DNA of 8,285 nucleotides from Bacillota bacterium (GTDB lineage Bacteria; Bacillota; Clostridia; Acetivibrionales; Acetivibrionaceae): NCBI GenBank assembly GCA_023421115.1, contig JAEZUI010000201.1:1-8285 (forward strand). Reading direction: 5' to 3'. Position numbers and translations under genes: made by a program. This document shows, piece after piece, positions 1 through 6,190 of the stretch; the stretch's first letter is position 1, and each line of letters starts with the position of its first letter. The notes beneath the pieces are model-generated. The model was not told the origin of the DNA, searched no databases, and saw nothing but the letters and a program-made list of their open reading frames with translations.

Positions 1-77
1 GCTTCCAGATAAGCCTGTTCTATCATACTGATATCATCATCGTCTTCGACAATTAGAATTCTATATTTTGCATTCAT
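1..77 (-). CDS. Response regulator, N-terminus only (gene runs off the left edge)
   Basis: Only the first 25 codons are present. They read MNAKYRILIVEDDDDISMIE and on, the usual opening of a receiver domain: a hydrophobic first beta strand (YRILIVE) followed by the acidic cluster that binds Mg2+ next to the phospho-accepting aspartate. The phosphorylation site and output domain lie outside the window, so the DNA-binding family cannot be stated. The start is supported by GAGGTGA six bases upstream, and this site overlaps the stop codon of the histidine kinase gene. That arrangement indicates one mRNA and probable translational coupling. The protein is inferred to be the cytoplasmic partner of the kinase encoded immediately upstream. 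Confidence 0.9.
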   Translation of the reverse strand, partial: MNAKYRILIVEDDDDISMIEQAYLE

Positions 78-87
78 CTAAATCACC

Positions 88-1521
88 TCATACATCCAAA
101 ATTGGTAGTCTTATTCGAATAGTAAGACCGTTGCTGTTTTCCGCATCTACTGGTCCTCCCATAGCATTCACTAAATATTTTACTATGTAAAGACCTAGAC
201 CATTCCCTTCTTTCATATTCCTTGACTCATCACCTCGAAAAAACTGTTCAAAAATATGAGAAATCTTATCTTCGGAAACTCCACAGCCATTATCAGAGAT
301 CTCAAGTACTACATATGAATGTTCTTCAAAAATATTAATGGTAACTTCAAGCTTATCTGTTTCTGCATATTTTTTGCTGTTTTCCAGTATATTATCAAGT
401 ATTCGTTTCATTTGTTCTCGGTCAACATTTGAAAACAAACCTTTTTTTACATCTTTTATATTAATTTTTATAGACTCATTCTCTATCAATAATTCGTATC
501 TTTTCACATAGGCTTCCAGATACTCACTCCACTCTGTCTTTTCAAAAAACAGTGGCATATTACCTGTTTCAAGTTTTGAGAAATAAAATAACCTTTCCAA
601 AAGCCGATCCATTTCTATCGTTCGTCTATAAGCTGTATCAAGAAATTTTTCTCTTAATTCAGGTGTTGTAGCAACCCCATCCTTGAGACCTTTTATTGTT
701 CCTCTAATTGCCGTTAATGGCGTCCTTAAGTCATGAGAGATTCCCGCCACCATCTCAACTCTCACCTTTTCATAAGACTCCTTTTCTGCATTAGCTTCCG
801 TTATATGTTCCTGCATTTCATTAAATGCGTCACAGACATATTCAAATTCAATATCTCCCTTGTAATTAACAGGTTCAGAAAAATTTCCTTCTTTCATTCT
901 TTTTGCTCCTTCTGACAATACATCTAAAGGATTTGTGATATGTTCTATCAGTCTCTTAGTAAAAATCTGACTAATTATGAGTAAGGCACCTATGCAAAAT
1001 ATACCATCAATCAGCAATAGTATAAGTATAGTAGTCAAACTATTTTTTTGAAATCTGAATTCATGATATTCTCCTGCAATTGCATACACTTTCATTTTCT
1101 CATTCATATCATTTCGTGTTAGCACAGTCATATAATCTTGTACATAAATATGCACCTTTCCATCTGTTTCCAAATAATCTCCAATATAATTTATAAGCTC
1201 ACTCACAGGAAAAACAGTATTTGAGTAAATCACTTCACTATCTATTTCAACGCAAATAGAAAATCCATACCTATTCAGTTTTGTTGCAAGATTGTTTATC
1301 GCCTCTTCTTTAGGTGAAGGATTCCAATCTGACATGATATCTCTTATTTGTTCGGTATTATCTGCTAACTCAGACGAACCAATCATGCTATTTTTATATG
1401 TGTTCTCATATAAATTTATTACAAACATATTAACGAAAAGAAATAGACTTAAAGTAACAAGTACCATTCTGGTATTAGAAATAAAAATTCTGCGTTTCAC
1501 CGTCTGCTTTTCCTTATTCAT
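88..1521 (-). CDS. Membrane-bound sensor histidine kinase (HAMP-HisKA-HATPase_c)
   Basis: This 477-residue protein is the sensor of a two-component system. From the N-terminus it has a membrane segment (about 19-38), an extracytoplasmic region of about 120 residues, a second membrane segment (about 162-186) and a HAMP linker (about 187-241). A HisKA domain follows with the phospho-accepting His263 in the H-box GISHDLRTPLTAIRG. The ATPase domain has an N box (DNILENSKKYAE, about 376), a G1 box (DNGCG, about 410), an F box (FEQFFRG) and a G2 box (GNGLGL, about 439). All catalytic motifs are intact. An in-frame ATG 27 bases further upstream (1548) exists, but the start chosen here directly follows a strong GAGGAGGAGGA site. 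The response regulator gene begins 10 bp after the stop. The sensor region is not recognised, so the signal is unknown. A divergent haem-type membrane protein gene lies upstream and could be a target, which is inference. Confidence 0.95.
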   Translation of the reverse strand: MNKEKQTVKRRIFISNTRMVLVTLSLFLFVNMFVINLYENTYKNSMIGSSELADNTEQIRDIMSDWNPSPKEEAINNLATKLNRYGFSICVEIDSEVIYSNTVFPVSELINYIGDYLETDGKVHIYVQDYMTVLTRNDMNEKMKVYAIAGEYHEFRFQKNSLTTILILLLIDGIFCIGALLIISQIFTKRLIEHITNPLDVLSEGAKRMKEGNFSEPVNYKGDIEFEYVCDAFNEMQEHITEANAEKESYEKVRVEMVAGISHDLRTPLTAIRGTIKGLKDGVATTPELREKFLDTAYRRTIEMDRLLERLFYFSKLETGNMPLFFEKTEWSEYLEAYVKRYELLIENESIKINIKDVKKGLFSNVDREQMKRILDNILENSKKYAETDKLEVTINIFEEHSYVVLEISDNGCGVSEDKISHIFEQFFRGDESRNMKEGNGLGLYIVKYLVNAMGGPVDAENSNGLTIRIRLPILDV

Positions 1522-1523
1522 CG

Positions 1524-1534
1524 TCCTCCTCCTC
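1524..1534 (-). promoter_or_regulatory. Ribosome binding site that fixes the kinase start
   Basis: On the minus strand GAGGAGGAGGA ends three bases before the ATG at 1521. The longer reading frame from 1548 would place its start upstream of this site and has no comparable purine tract, so the shorter protein is preferred. Confidence 0.75.
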
Positions 1535-1544
1535 GTAATAGGTG

Positions 1545-1821
1545 TCACAGAGTAAATCTCAATATTTCTTCTCTATTGTGTTGTCCATAGAAATCATATT
1601 GAGATTCATACTGACTTCGACTTCCATTATCGTGCTCCATCTATTTCTAATATTCTTCTATTAGCAGTTCCTGTCGCTTTTGTAAAGAATCTTTTACTGT
1701 TGAAAATCTGTCATAAAATATTATACAACAACACTCCAGATATAACACTAAAAATTATGCCTACAATCTAAACTCCACCGACAGTTTTTTTTAGGTTCAT
1801 CTGCAGAAACCTTTTCTTCAT
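1545..1821 (-). pseudogene. Decayed small membrane-protein gene upstream of the kinase
   Basis: Not recognised. From the ATG at 1821 one frame reads MKKRFLQMNLKKTVGGV, then a TAG (1768-1770), then the hydrophobic stretch IVGIIFSVISGVLLYNIL, then a TGA (1711-1713), then QIFNSKRFF and TGTANRRILEIDGAR, then a TAA (1627-1629). A shift to the next frame continues for 31 residues (1640 to 1545, ending EEILRFTL), and its stop lies 23 bases before the kinase start. A basic N-terminus followed by one hydrophobic segment suggests a small, single-pass membrane protein. AAAAGGAGG at 1837-1845 would be its ribosome binding site, but 15 bases from the ATG is long. Two in-frame stops plus a shift argue for a pseudogene. 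The alternative is noncoding DNA that by chance contains these stretches. If it was a gene, it preceded the kinase in the same operon. Confidence 0.35.
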
Positions 1822-2070
1822 TTTCTAACTTAATAGCCTCCTTTTGTTTTTGTTGTTATTTTGTTGATATAACAAGATTAACTCAAGGGATTAAATAATG
1901 AAGGGAAAAGTGTTAAACAATTCCTAAACAAAAGTTTAATAACTATTTATTTCTCATCACCTGTTAGTTTAGAAATTCAATTTATACTAAAAAAGTTAAC
2001 GAAGCAATTTGCATTCTCACGAAACATACATTGCTAACTATGTACCAAACAAAAGAAAGGAAATAAAATT
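1822..2070. other. Divergent intergenic region with possible regulatory sequence
   Basis: No gene was seen. The region separates minus-strand signalling genes from the plus-strand membrane cytochrome gene, so it should hold divergent promoters. A plus-strand TATACT at 1983-1988 is a candidate -10 element, but no good -35 lies at the proper distance (CTGTTA, 16 bases upstream, is weak). A small inverted repeat, TAAAC-AAAA-GTTTA near 1924-1938, could be an operator or chance in AT-rich DNA. A purine-rich AAAGGAAA at about 2056-2063 serves as the ribosome binding site for the downstream gene. Confidence 0.3.
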
Positions 2071-2442
2071 ATGGCATCTTTTATTATGGGAATCGATTCT
2101 CTTACTGCCAAACTCGCTATGCTTGCTTTATTTATCGTCTTGGCAAAATTTATTACTAAACAGACAGGCTTCAAAAAACTTGATACGAAATTAATGAAAA
2201 TTCATAAACCAGCTACATATGTATTACTTATAACGGGAATTATCCATATGATTACATCCTTTGTTTATTTAAATAATTTAGGAATTCTTCCATATATCCT
2301 AGGATTTATATGTCTACTCTCAATTATAGGGGCTGCCATAAGCTTTATTAAGCGAAAAGACATTGGTAAAAAATGGTTGTTTTGGCATAGAATTTGTTCT
2401 ATAATCGCACTTATAACTCTTTTTATTCATCCAATTGTTTAA
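2071..2442 (+). CDS. Small four-helix membrane protein, probable di-haem cytochrome b-like
   Basis: An intact 123-residue protein with four predicted membrane helices (about 10-28, 47-67, 70-93 and 102-122) joined by short loops, and no room for a separate soluble domain. Its four histidines are His45, His59, His106 and His120. They form two pairs, each 14 residues apart (H-x13-H), at or near the ends of helices 2 and 4. Established knowledge: this spacing is how cytochrome b and ferric-reductase/NOX-type proteins hold two stacked haems between two helices. The inference is an electron-transfer membrane subunit, perhaps moving electrons from a quinone or flavoprotein partner across the membrane. 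No partner gene is adjacent. The start follows AAAGGAAA by a normal distance. The gene is divergent from the two-component operon, which might control it. The family name is not certain. Confidence 0.8.
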   Translation: MASFIMGIDSLTAKLAMLALFIVLAKFITKQTGFKKLDTKLMKIHKPATYVLLITGIIHMITSFVYLNNLGILPYILGFICLLSIIGAAISFIKRKDIGKKWLFWHRICSIIALITLFIHPIV

Positions 2443-2548
2443 ACTTATGAAATTACATTGAAGATTCCCTTTACCATGAAAAAATTTCTTCAACGAACGA
2501 GTAACTAGCCTTTCTTGCGCTAGGCAATGTTTAAAGAAGCCAGTGTTT

Positions 2549-2908
2549 TTAAATTGTGTTAGCCATATCTCGAACTTTTGGATATTGGCTGAGGAGTGCC
2601 TCCAATATCGAGGTTTTATAATCCTCTACATATACATCATCCGTATAATTCAGTGCATTCACGTGCCACTTCCAAAGCTCATCTGGCGTCAGATAAAAAA
2701 ATTTCGGCTGAATTTTTTCCTTGTAATACTGTTCGTCCATTCTTAATATGTATTCTGCCGTCAGGGTGTTGGATAACTCAGCCAGCCCCGGAAACACCTC
2801 GTTTCCTACCCTTTTCTGATGGTTCATCGGGCAGACATCCTGACAGACATCGCAGCCGTAAATCCAGTCGCCAAACTTTGCGGCCAACGGCTCTTTTGCC
2901 AGATACAA
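2549..2908 (-). pseudogene. C-terminal remnant of an epoxyqueuosine reductase (QueG)-like iron-sulfur protein
   Basis: About 119 residues remain of a protein that normally has 300 or more. The remnant contains GDWIYGCDVCQDVCPMN, the signature of the second half of the double 4Fe-4S cluster in QueG-like proteins (C-x2-C-x3-C-P, with Cys19, Cys22 and Cys26 of the fragment). A C-terminal region follows, ending YPKVRDMANTI before a TAA. The cobalamin-binding N-terminal part and the first cysteine set are missing. Upstream the frame runs only four residues past the TTG (2908) before reaching a TAG within about 25 bases, with no ribosome binding site. In QueG the last step of queuosine synthesis is reduction of epoxyqueuosine in tRNA, and this fragment cannot do that. 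Its 3' part is richer in G+C (about 2640-2900) than its neighbours. A related double-cluster reductase other than QueG is possible. Confidence 0.75.
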
Positions 2909-3070
2909 AAAATTGTTTATTTTGAAGAGCTACAAATGATTATTAGAAGACAACCTTCAATGTACAGTACTTAAATAATCTGTGCAGTCTACAGCCTACG
3001 AAGGCGAATGCTTTTTGCATATCTTAATTGCTGTTTTTTTTGATACTCAGTAGCTATTATACATTATATC

Positions 3071-3118
3071 AACAAAAAGTAAGTGGCTGAATTCTACAAA
3101 TCAAGAATTTCAGCCACT
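3071..3118 (-). terminator. Rho-independent terminator of the Abi-family gene
   Basis: Read on the minus strand, AGTGGCTGAAATTC (3118-3105) and GAATTCAGCCACT (3094-3082) form a stem of 13 pairs with a single bulged base and a 10-nt loop. TTACTTTTTG follows. The stem starts 14 bases after the stop codon at 3133. Confidence 0.85.
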
Positions 3119-3132
3119 ATTATGACGTTCGT

Positions 3133-4011
3133 TTATAAACTATTTCCAATTCTTCCTTCCCAGTCATCCGGAAAACCTATGTGCTTAAGTGAAATATCCT
3201 TTTCATACTCCTCTATTAATGCTTTTAATGCAGATATAAATTTTGAATCCCATTTCTTATTATCAGGATATAAAAATTTGAGCATTAATACTTGAGAAAA
3301 CAGTTTTCTGTCTGCTATGTAGTCATAATCATTAGGCATTTTAGGCATTGCGGGAAATGACCAATAGTATATTCTTGAATAATGAGCACACCGATTTCTA
3401 AGATCCGTAAGGCAACGCAACCAACTTTCTAATTGCACTAGACTTGTACTATACAAATTCATTGCAATAGCTTTCTTATCCTCAGTGATCATATCTTTGT
3501 AAAAATAAGATAACATTCCGACCGAAAAGAATTCAATTATGACCCATAATGGAAACTTTCCTTCGTATTTTTGCTTATGATGCTTCACAACTAATGTATT
3601 TCCATTTTCTTCAATGCATCCAGCAATTTTTTCTAAATACTTTGTATGATTATGTTTTTCTGAAAACATTGACTCCTTAAGATATCCAAGTGTCCCATAT
3701 TTATGAGCAGCATAATATGCCATCTGTGTTCTCAAATAAACTTCAATATCTTCAATAATTCCAAATATCAATGCTCTCAACTGGCTATCAAATTCATAAA
3801 TTCTTTGAATTCTAGAGAATTTAATATCAGGAAAGAATGTCCCATCTTTTTTTCGAAACGGCAAAAAATAAGCAGACAACCTGTAGTAATTTGTTTTCTG
3901 CAAAAACTCAATACACTCTTGTTCTTTTCCGTCAGGAATGATAAACCCTTTTCCCTTAGTCAAAGTAAGCTGTTCCTCAAAAATCTTTGGTTCCTTCAAT
4001 ATCAAGTTCAC
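3133..4011 (-). CDS. Abi_2 (AbiD/AbiF) family abortive-infection protein, HEPN-type
   Basis: A 292-residue protein of the Abi_2 family (AbiD, AbiD1, AbiF). Visible family landmarks are an N-terminal LKEPKIFEEQ block, NYYRLSAYF at 41-49, SWLRCLTDLRNRCAHYSRIY at 196-215, and GFPDDW near the C-terminus (279-284). The RNRCAH segment (Arg205 to His210) is the R-x4-H motif of HEPN ribonucleases, so the likely activity is RNA cleavage that arrests growth during phage infection. This is family inference, not shown here. The GTG at 4011 is chosen because the longer frame, opening with TTG at 4116, would start inside the -35 box of the gene's own promoter and run through a terminator-like hairpin. GGAAAAGG lies just upstream of the GTG, and a TTG at 4005 is an alternative. 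The gene is monocistronic and closed by a strong terminator. Length and motifs look intact. Confidence 0.9.
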   Translation of the reverse strand: MNLILKEPKIFEEQLTLTKGKGFIIPDGKEQECIEFLQKTNYYRLSAYFLPFRKKDGTFFPDIKFSRIQRIYEFDSQLRALIFGIIEDIEVYLRTQMAYYAAHKYGTLGYLKESMFSEKHNHTKYLEKIAGCIEENGNTLVVKHHKQKYEGKFPLWVIIEFFSVGMLSYFYKDMITEDKKAIAMNLYSTSLVQLESWLRCLTDLRNRCAHYSRIYYWSFPAMPKMPNDYDYIADRKLFSQVLMLKFLYPDNKKWDSKFISALKALIEEYEKDISLKHIGFPDDWEGRIGNSL

Positions 4012-4022
4012 CCTTTTCCGTA

Positions 4023-4080
4023 TAAAAAAATGTCTCCCCATGGGACACATCACTTGCGTGAGAGGTGTGGGGAGTCCTGT
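4023..4080 (-). ncRNA. Candidate structured small RNA with terminator, upstream of the Abi gene
   Basis: Transcription from the promoter at 4088-4116 should start near 4080. The first ~58 nt contain a 7-bp GC-rich helix, CUCCCCA (4074-4068) with UGGGGAG (4040-4034). It is extended by CAC/GUG (4067-4065 with 4048-4046) and capped by UCAC-GCAA-GUGA (4061-4050), and U7 (4030-4024) follows closely. This is an intrinsic terminator or attenuator placed before the start codon. An alternative fold pairs GGAC (4077-4074) with GUCC (4046-4043) while UCCCCA pairs with UGGGGA, which would cross as a pseudoknot, although with almost no connecting loop. Conserved RNAs upstream of Abi_2 genes (the abiF RNA motif) are known, and this may be one. 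Whether it is an antitoxin, a leader or just an attenuator cannot be decided by eye. Confidence 0.6.
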
Positions 4081-4087
4081 TACTATT

Positions 4088-4116
4088 ATAATATGCCATA
4101 GGCGTAAAAAAGTCAA
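4088..4116 (-). promoter_or_regulatory. Strong sigma-A type promoter for the small RNA and Abi gene
   Basis: On the minus strand, TTGACT (4116-4111) is followed after 17 bases by TATTAT (4093-4088). A TATAAT overlaps at 4090-4085 but would need a 20-base spacer. The match to the vegetative consensus is the best in the window. It drives the hairpin RNA first and the Abi gene only by read-through. Confidence 0.75.
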
Positions 4117-4206
4117 TCTGCTTTCTTAGAATTTTTAATTAAATAAAAAAACGCATTTTACAAACTTTCCCATATCAATAATTTTTAACATTTCCAGTAT
4201 TACTTA

Positions 4207-4470
4207 TTAATAATGAGATGCAGCTAATATTTCTTGAATTTTATCAGGGATTGGTTTATTAGGGCAAATCGATGGTTGTACAATAACTATTTTCCTACCA
4301 ATTGTTTGTTTTTCTTCATCGACATCTTAAAATTATCGTAATCGTCTTGAATAAATTGGCCATGTCCGCTTCTTCTTCGGTCGGAAATTTTTTTATAAAT
4401 CCCGGCTTTGTTTTAAGCCAAATTGCTCTTGAGCCCAGCCCCTTGTTTTTTACATTTCGAGCCTTTACTT
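4207..4470 (-). pseudogene. Unrecognised decayed gene in three reading frames
   Basis: Not recognised. On the minus strand, codon-like text moves between frames. From about 4469, one frame reads LGSRAIWLKTKPGF, then IKKFPTEEEADMANLF. A second frame then reads GQFIQDDYDNFKMSMKK and stops. A third reads DVDEEKQTIGRKIVIVQPS and, after CPNKPIPDKIQEILAASHY, stops at 4207-4209. The hand-over points overlap, which suggests one gene of about 80 residues broken by two small indels. The composition (acidic and lysine-rich) looks protein-like but gives no function. It lies next to the repeat copy at 4477-4508 and could be the tail of an element formerly integrated there. Chance open frames remain possible. 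Confidence 0.3.
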
Positions 4471-4508
4471 ACCACCACCCTTGACATCAATACTACAGTC
4501 TCAACATG
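4413..4508 (-). repeat. Integration-site repeat, left copy: RlmD/RumA C-terminus-like
   Basis: The DNA at 4477-4508 repeats at 6159-6190 in the same orientation with 29 of 32 bases identical. The first 17 are identical (plus strand ACCCTTGACATCAATAC). On the minus strand it encodes HVETVVLMSRV, which resembles the C-terminal motif of the 23S rRNA uracil-C5 methyltransferase RlmD/RumA. The frame continues VVSKGSKCKKQGAGLKSNLA to a stop at 4413-4415. The three differences lie at the third positions of the V, V and T codons, so all are silent. Established knowledge: the 3' end of rlmD/rumA is an integration site for conjugative elements with serine recombinases. Here it is a fragment, not a gene. 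Confidence 0.6.
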
Positions 4509-4665
4509 CCTTGAGTATACAAAAAAGATGCCCCTTGAAGCTGATAACCCCTTGGCGCCAAGACTTATTCTTAAACAATCACTGGCGTTGACCCTTATTC
4601 TATTACTTTGCAAATTAAATAAGTACTTATCTCCTACTGGTTTTATCACCACTTAACGAATCAGT

Positions 4666-5979
4666 TTAATCACATGCCACACTATCTACATGATCATCAA
4701 TTTCCCTATTCTCATTAGTAAATTCAGGATCACGGATACTACCAATAATAATGATTGCTACAATAAAAATAGAGAATGTAAACACAAATGGCAAGCGACG
4801 GTCAAAACTCGATAACCATCCAGCTAAGTAGCCAAATGGCGAGGCAAACGCAATGGTAAAAGACATAATCAAAGCATTAATGCGAGCCCGCTCCTTCGGA
4901 TTAATATTTAACTGAAGTAAGGTATCTTTTCGAGGCATTACAAGAGCATTGGCTACTGCTGCAACAATAACATAAAGAATAACTAATGATATCCTCTCCT
5001 TCGGTGTCAGTATCAGAAGAATTGCGCACCCAGCGTACAATACCAGACCACTCCACATAGGTATACGAAATTTCACAGTTTCTAAGCGGTGCTGTATTCC
5101 AACCATAAAAATCAACATAACAGCCGCATTTAAAATAGGAAAAAAGGCTAAATAACGATCTGCTATGCCTAGTCTTTGTGTTACATACAAGCTAAAGAAG
5201 TTGGTACTGACAAGATTGGTTATATGTAATATTACACATACAATAAGCACTTTCATAATCTCTTTATTCTTCAGCACTTTTGGTATCAGATCCTTGTATT
5301 CATATAATAACTTTAAAACAGAGGTATCTTTCGTCTCAGCTTTACGAATCTTTCCTTGTCTGGTTTCATTACAATGCTTATAAGTAATAATTATCTTTAT
5401 CAGCATATTTATTGCAAATACAAGATATAAAACACGGACAACTGGAATTACACTGAAAGAACTTATCAATAGCCCAGAAATAGGTGCAAAAAATATTGCA
5501 ACTAGACCACCTATATTTACCCAGGTATATATCCCTAATAAGTCCTTGGGTTCTGCATCTTCAATCAACAAACAAAACCAAGCCGTCTGGTTTATTTGCT
5601 CAAAACTGTTAAATAAAACTGCAATTAAAAAAAGCCAAAAGTTATCAGAAATTGCCCAAATCAAACAAGCAACACTCCAACCAAAGAAATCACCCAACAT
5701 AGTAGTATATTTGCGTCCCAACTTATCAGTAAGTATTCCACCAAAAAAGGAAAAAAACACCTGAACAAACATAGCTATTGATAGAATCATTCCAATTTGA
5801 ACGTCTGTTATTCCCTGAGTGTACATATATAGTGTGGCAAAAGGTGCGATTAAATTATACGGAATACCCCAGAGAGGTTCCATTATAATTAGAGTTCTTG
5901 CATTTCCTTTGTTCTGTCTTAATAATTCAATTAGTGGGTGCTTTCGCAATGTTTTAACTGTATTCACTGATTTCTCCAT
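4666..5979 (-). CDS. Major facilitator superfamily transporter
   Basis: A 437-residue membrane protein with about 12 hydrophobic segments in two halves, separated by a charged cytoplasmic loop (about 200-240) rich in Lys and Glu. The loop between helices 2 and 3 carries GGILTDKLGRK (80-90), the MFS motif A with Asp85 and Arg89, which gates transport. In the second half, LVMPRKDTLLQLNINPKERARI is a similar inter-helix loop. The substrate cannot be told. It resembles single-component exporters, but nothing identifies it as a specific drug-resistance gene. Length is normal and no break is seen. The ATG at 5979 lacks a good ribosome binding site, with AGAGAAG too far upstream. It is the only intact gene between the two RlmD-like repeats, suggesting acquisition as cargo of an integrated element. 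A possible promoter lies at 6122-6151. No clear terminator follows. Confidence 0.9.
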   Translation of the reverse strand: MEKSVNTVKTLRKHPLIELLRQNKGNARTLIIMEPLWGIPYNLIAPFATLYMYTQGITDVQIGMILSIAMFVQVFFSFFGGILTDKLGRKYTTMLGDFFGWSVACLIWAISDNFWLFLIAVLFNSFEQINQTAWFCLLIEDAEPKDLLGIYTWVNIGGLVAIFFAPISGLLISSFSVIPVVRVLYLVFAINMLIKIIITYKHCNETRQGKIRKAETKDTSVLKLLYEYKDLIPKVLKNKEIMKVLIVCVILHITNLVSTNFFSLYVTQRLGIADRYLAFFPILNAAVMLIFMVGIQHRLETVKFRIPMWSGLVLYAGCAILLILTPKERISLVILYVIVAAVANALVMPRKDTLLQLNINPKERARINALIMSFTIAFASPFGYLAGWLSSFDRRLPFVFTFSIFIVAIIIIGSIRDPEFTNENREIDDHVDSVACD

Positions 5980-6121
5980 TCTAATGCTATATCTATATTT
6001 CTAACTTCTCTTTTTTGTTTTCCTTCTATTAAAACATTCTTTACCTATTCCCTTGTTTTGAAATTTAGGTAGTACATAAATTATATTAATATTCGTAAAA
6101 CCCCATGCTCAGAAACATCTT

Positions 6122-6151
6122 ATTTTAAGCTTTTTCAGTCAGTTCTCTCAA
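6122..6151 (-). promoter_or_regulatory. Possible promoter for the MFS transporter
   Basis: On the minus strand TTGAGA (6151-6146) and TAAAAT (6127-6122) are separated by 18 bases. The transporter start lies about 140 bases downstream. The -35 lies only eight bases beyond the right repeat copy, so integration may have created or brought in this promoter. The match is moderate and could be chance in AT-rich DNA. Confidence 0.3.
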
Positions 6152-6190
6152 CTTTGTTACCCTTGACATCAATACAACTGTCTCCACATG
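6125..6190 (-). repeat. Integration-site repeat, right copy: RlmD/RumA C-terminus-like
   Basis: The second copy of the 32-bp repeat is at 6159-6190. In the rlmD-like frame it reads HVETVVLMSRV followed by TKLRELTEKA and a stop at 6125-6127. Sequence on both flanks differs from the left copy, as expected for junctions of different insertions. It lies 134 bases past the end of the serine recombinase remnant, the usual place for an attachment site of such elements. Confidence 0.6.

Larger units (their letters stand above)
4117..4665. other. Gene-poor stretch with decayed coding fragments
   Basis: No intact gene is seen between the Abi promoter and the transporter. The stretch holds AT-rich sequence (4117-4206), broken minus-strand reading frames (about 4207-4470) and an RlmD-like repeat copy (4477-4508). 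An open but unrecognised minus-strand frame runs into that repeat, with codons up to about 4652. The 79-codon frame 4413-4652 opens MVIKPVGDKYLF and carries HVETVVLMSRV in its middle. I treat it as a chance extension of the repeat rather than a gene because it has no family resemblance outside the repeat. Confidence 0.4.

Noticed and set aside
2455..2516. Possible terminators after the membrane cytochrome gene (TTGAAGA...TCTTCAA and CTAGC...GCTAG)
   Set aside because: The stems are short (7 and 5 bp) with long loops, and no T-tract follows.
4012..4116. N-terminal extension of the Abi protein from a TTG at 4116
   Set aside because: The TTG is the -35 box of a strong promoter, and the extension would cross the hairpin and U-tract. 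The family homology begins near the GTG at 4011.
4413..4652. 79-codon minus-strand frame and opposing plus-strand frames as genes
   Set aside because: Only the RlmD-like repeat part is recognisable. The rest has no family resemblance and no convincing ribosome binding site.
4666..5979. Naming the transporter as a specific macrolide or tetracycline exporter
   Set aside because: The general MFS motif is clear, but nothing seen in the sequence assigns a substrate.
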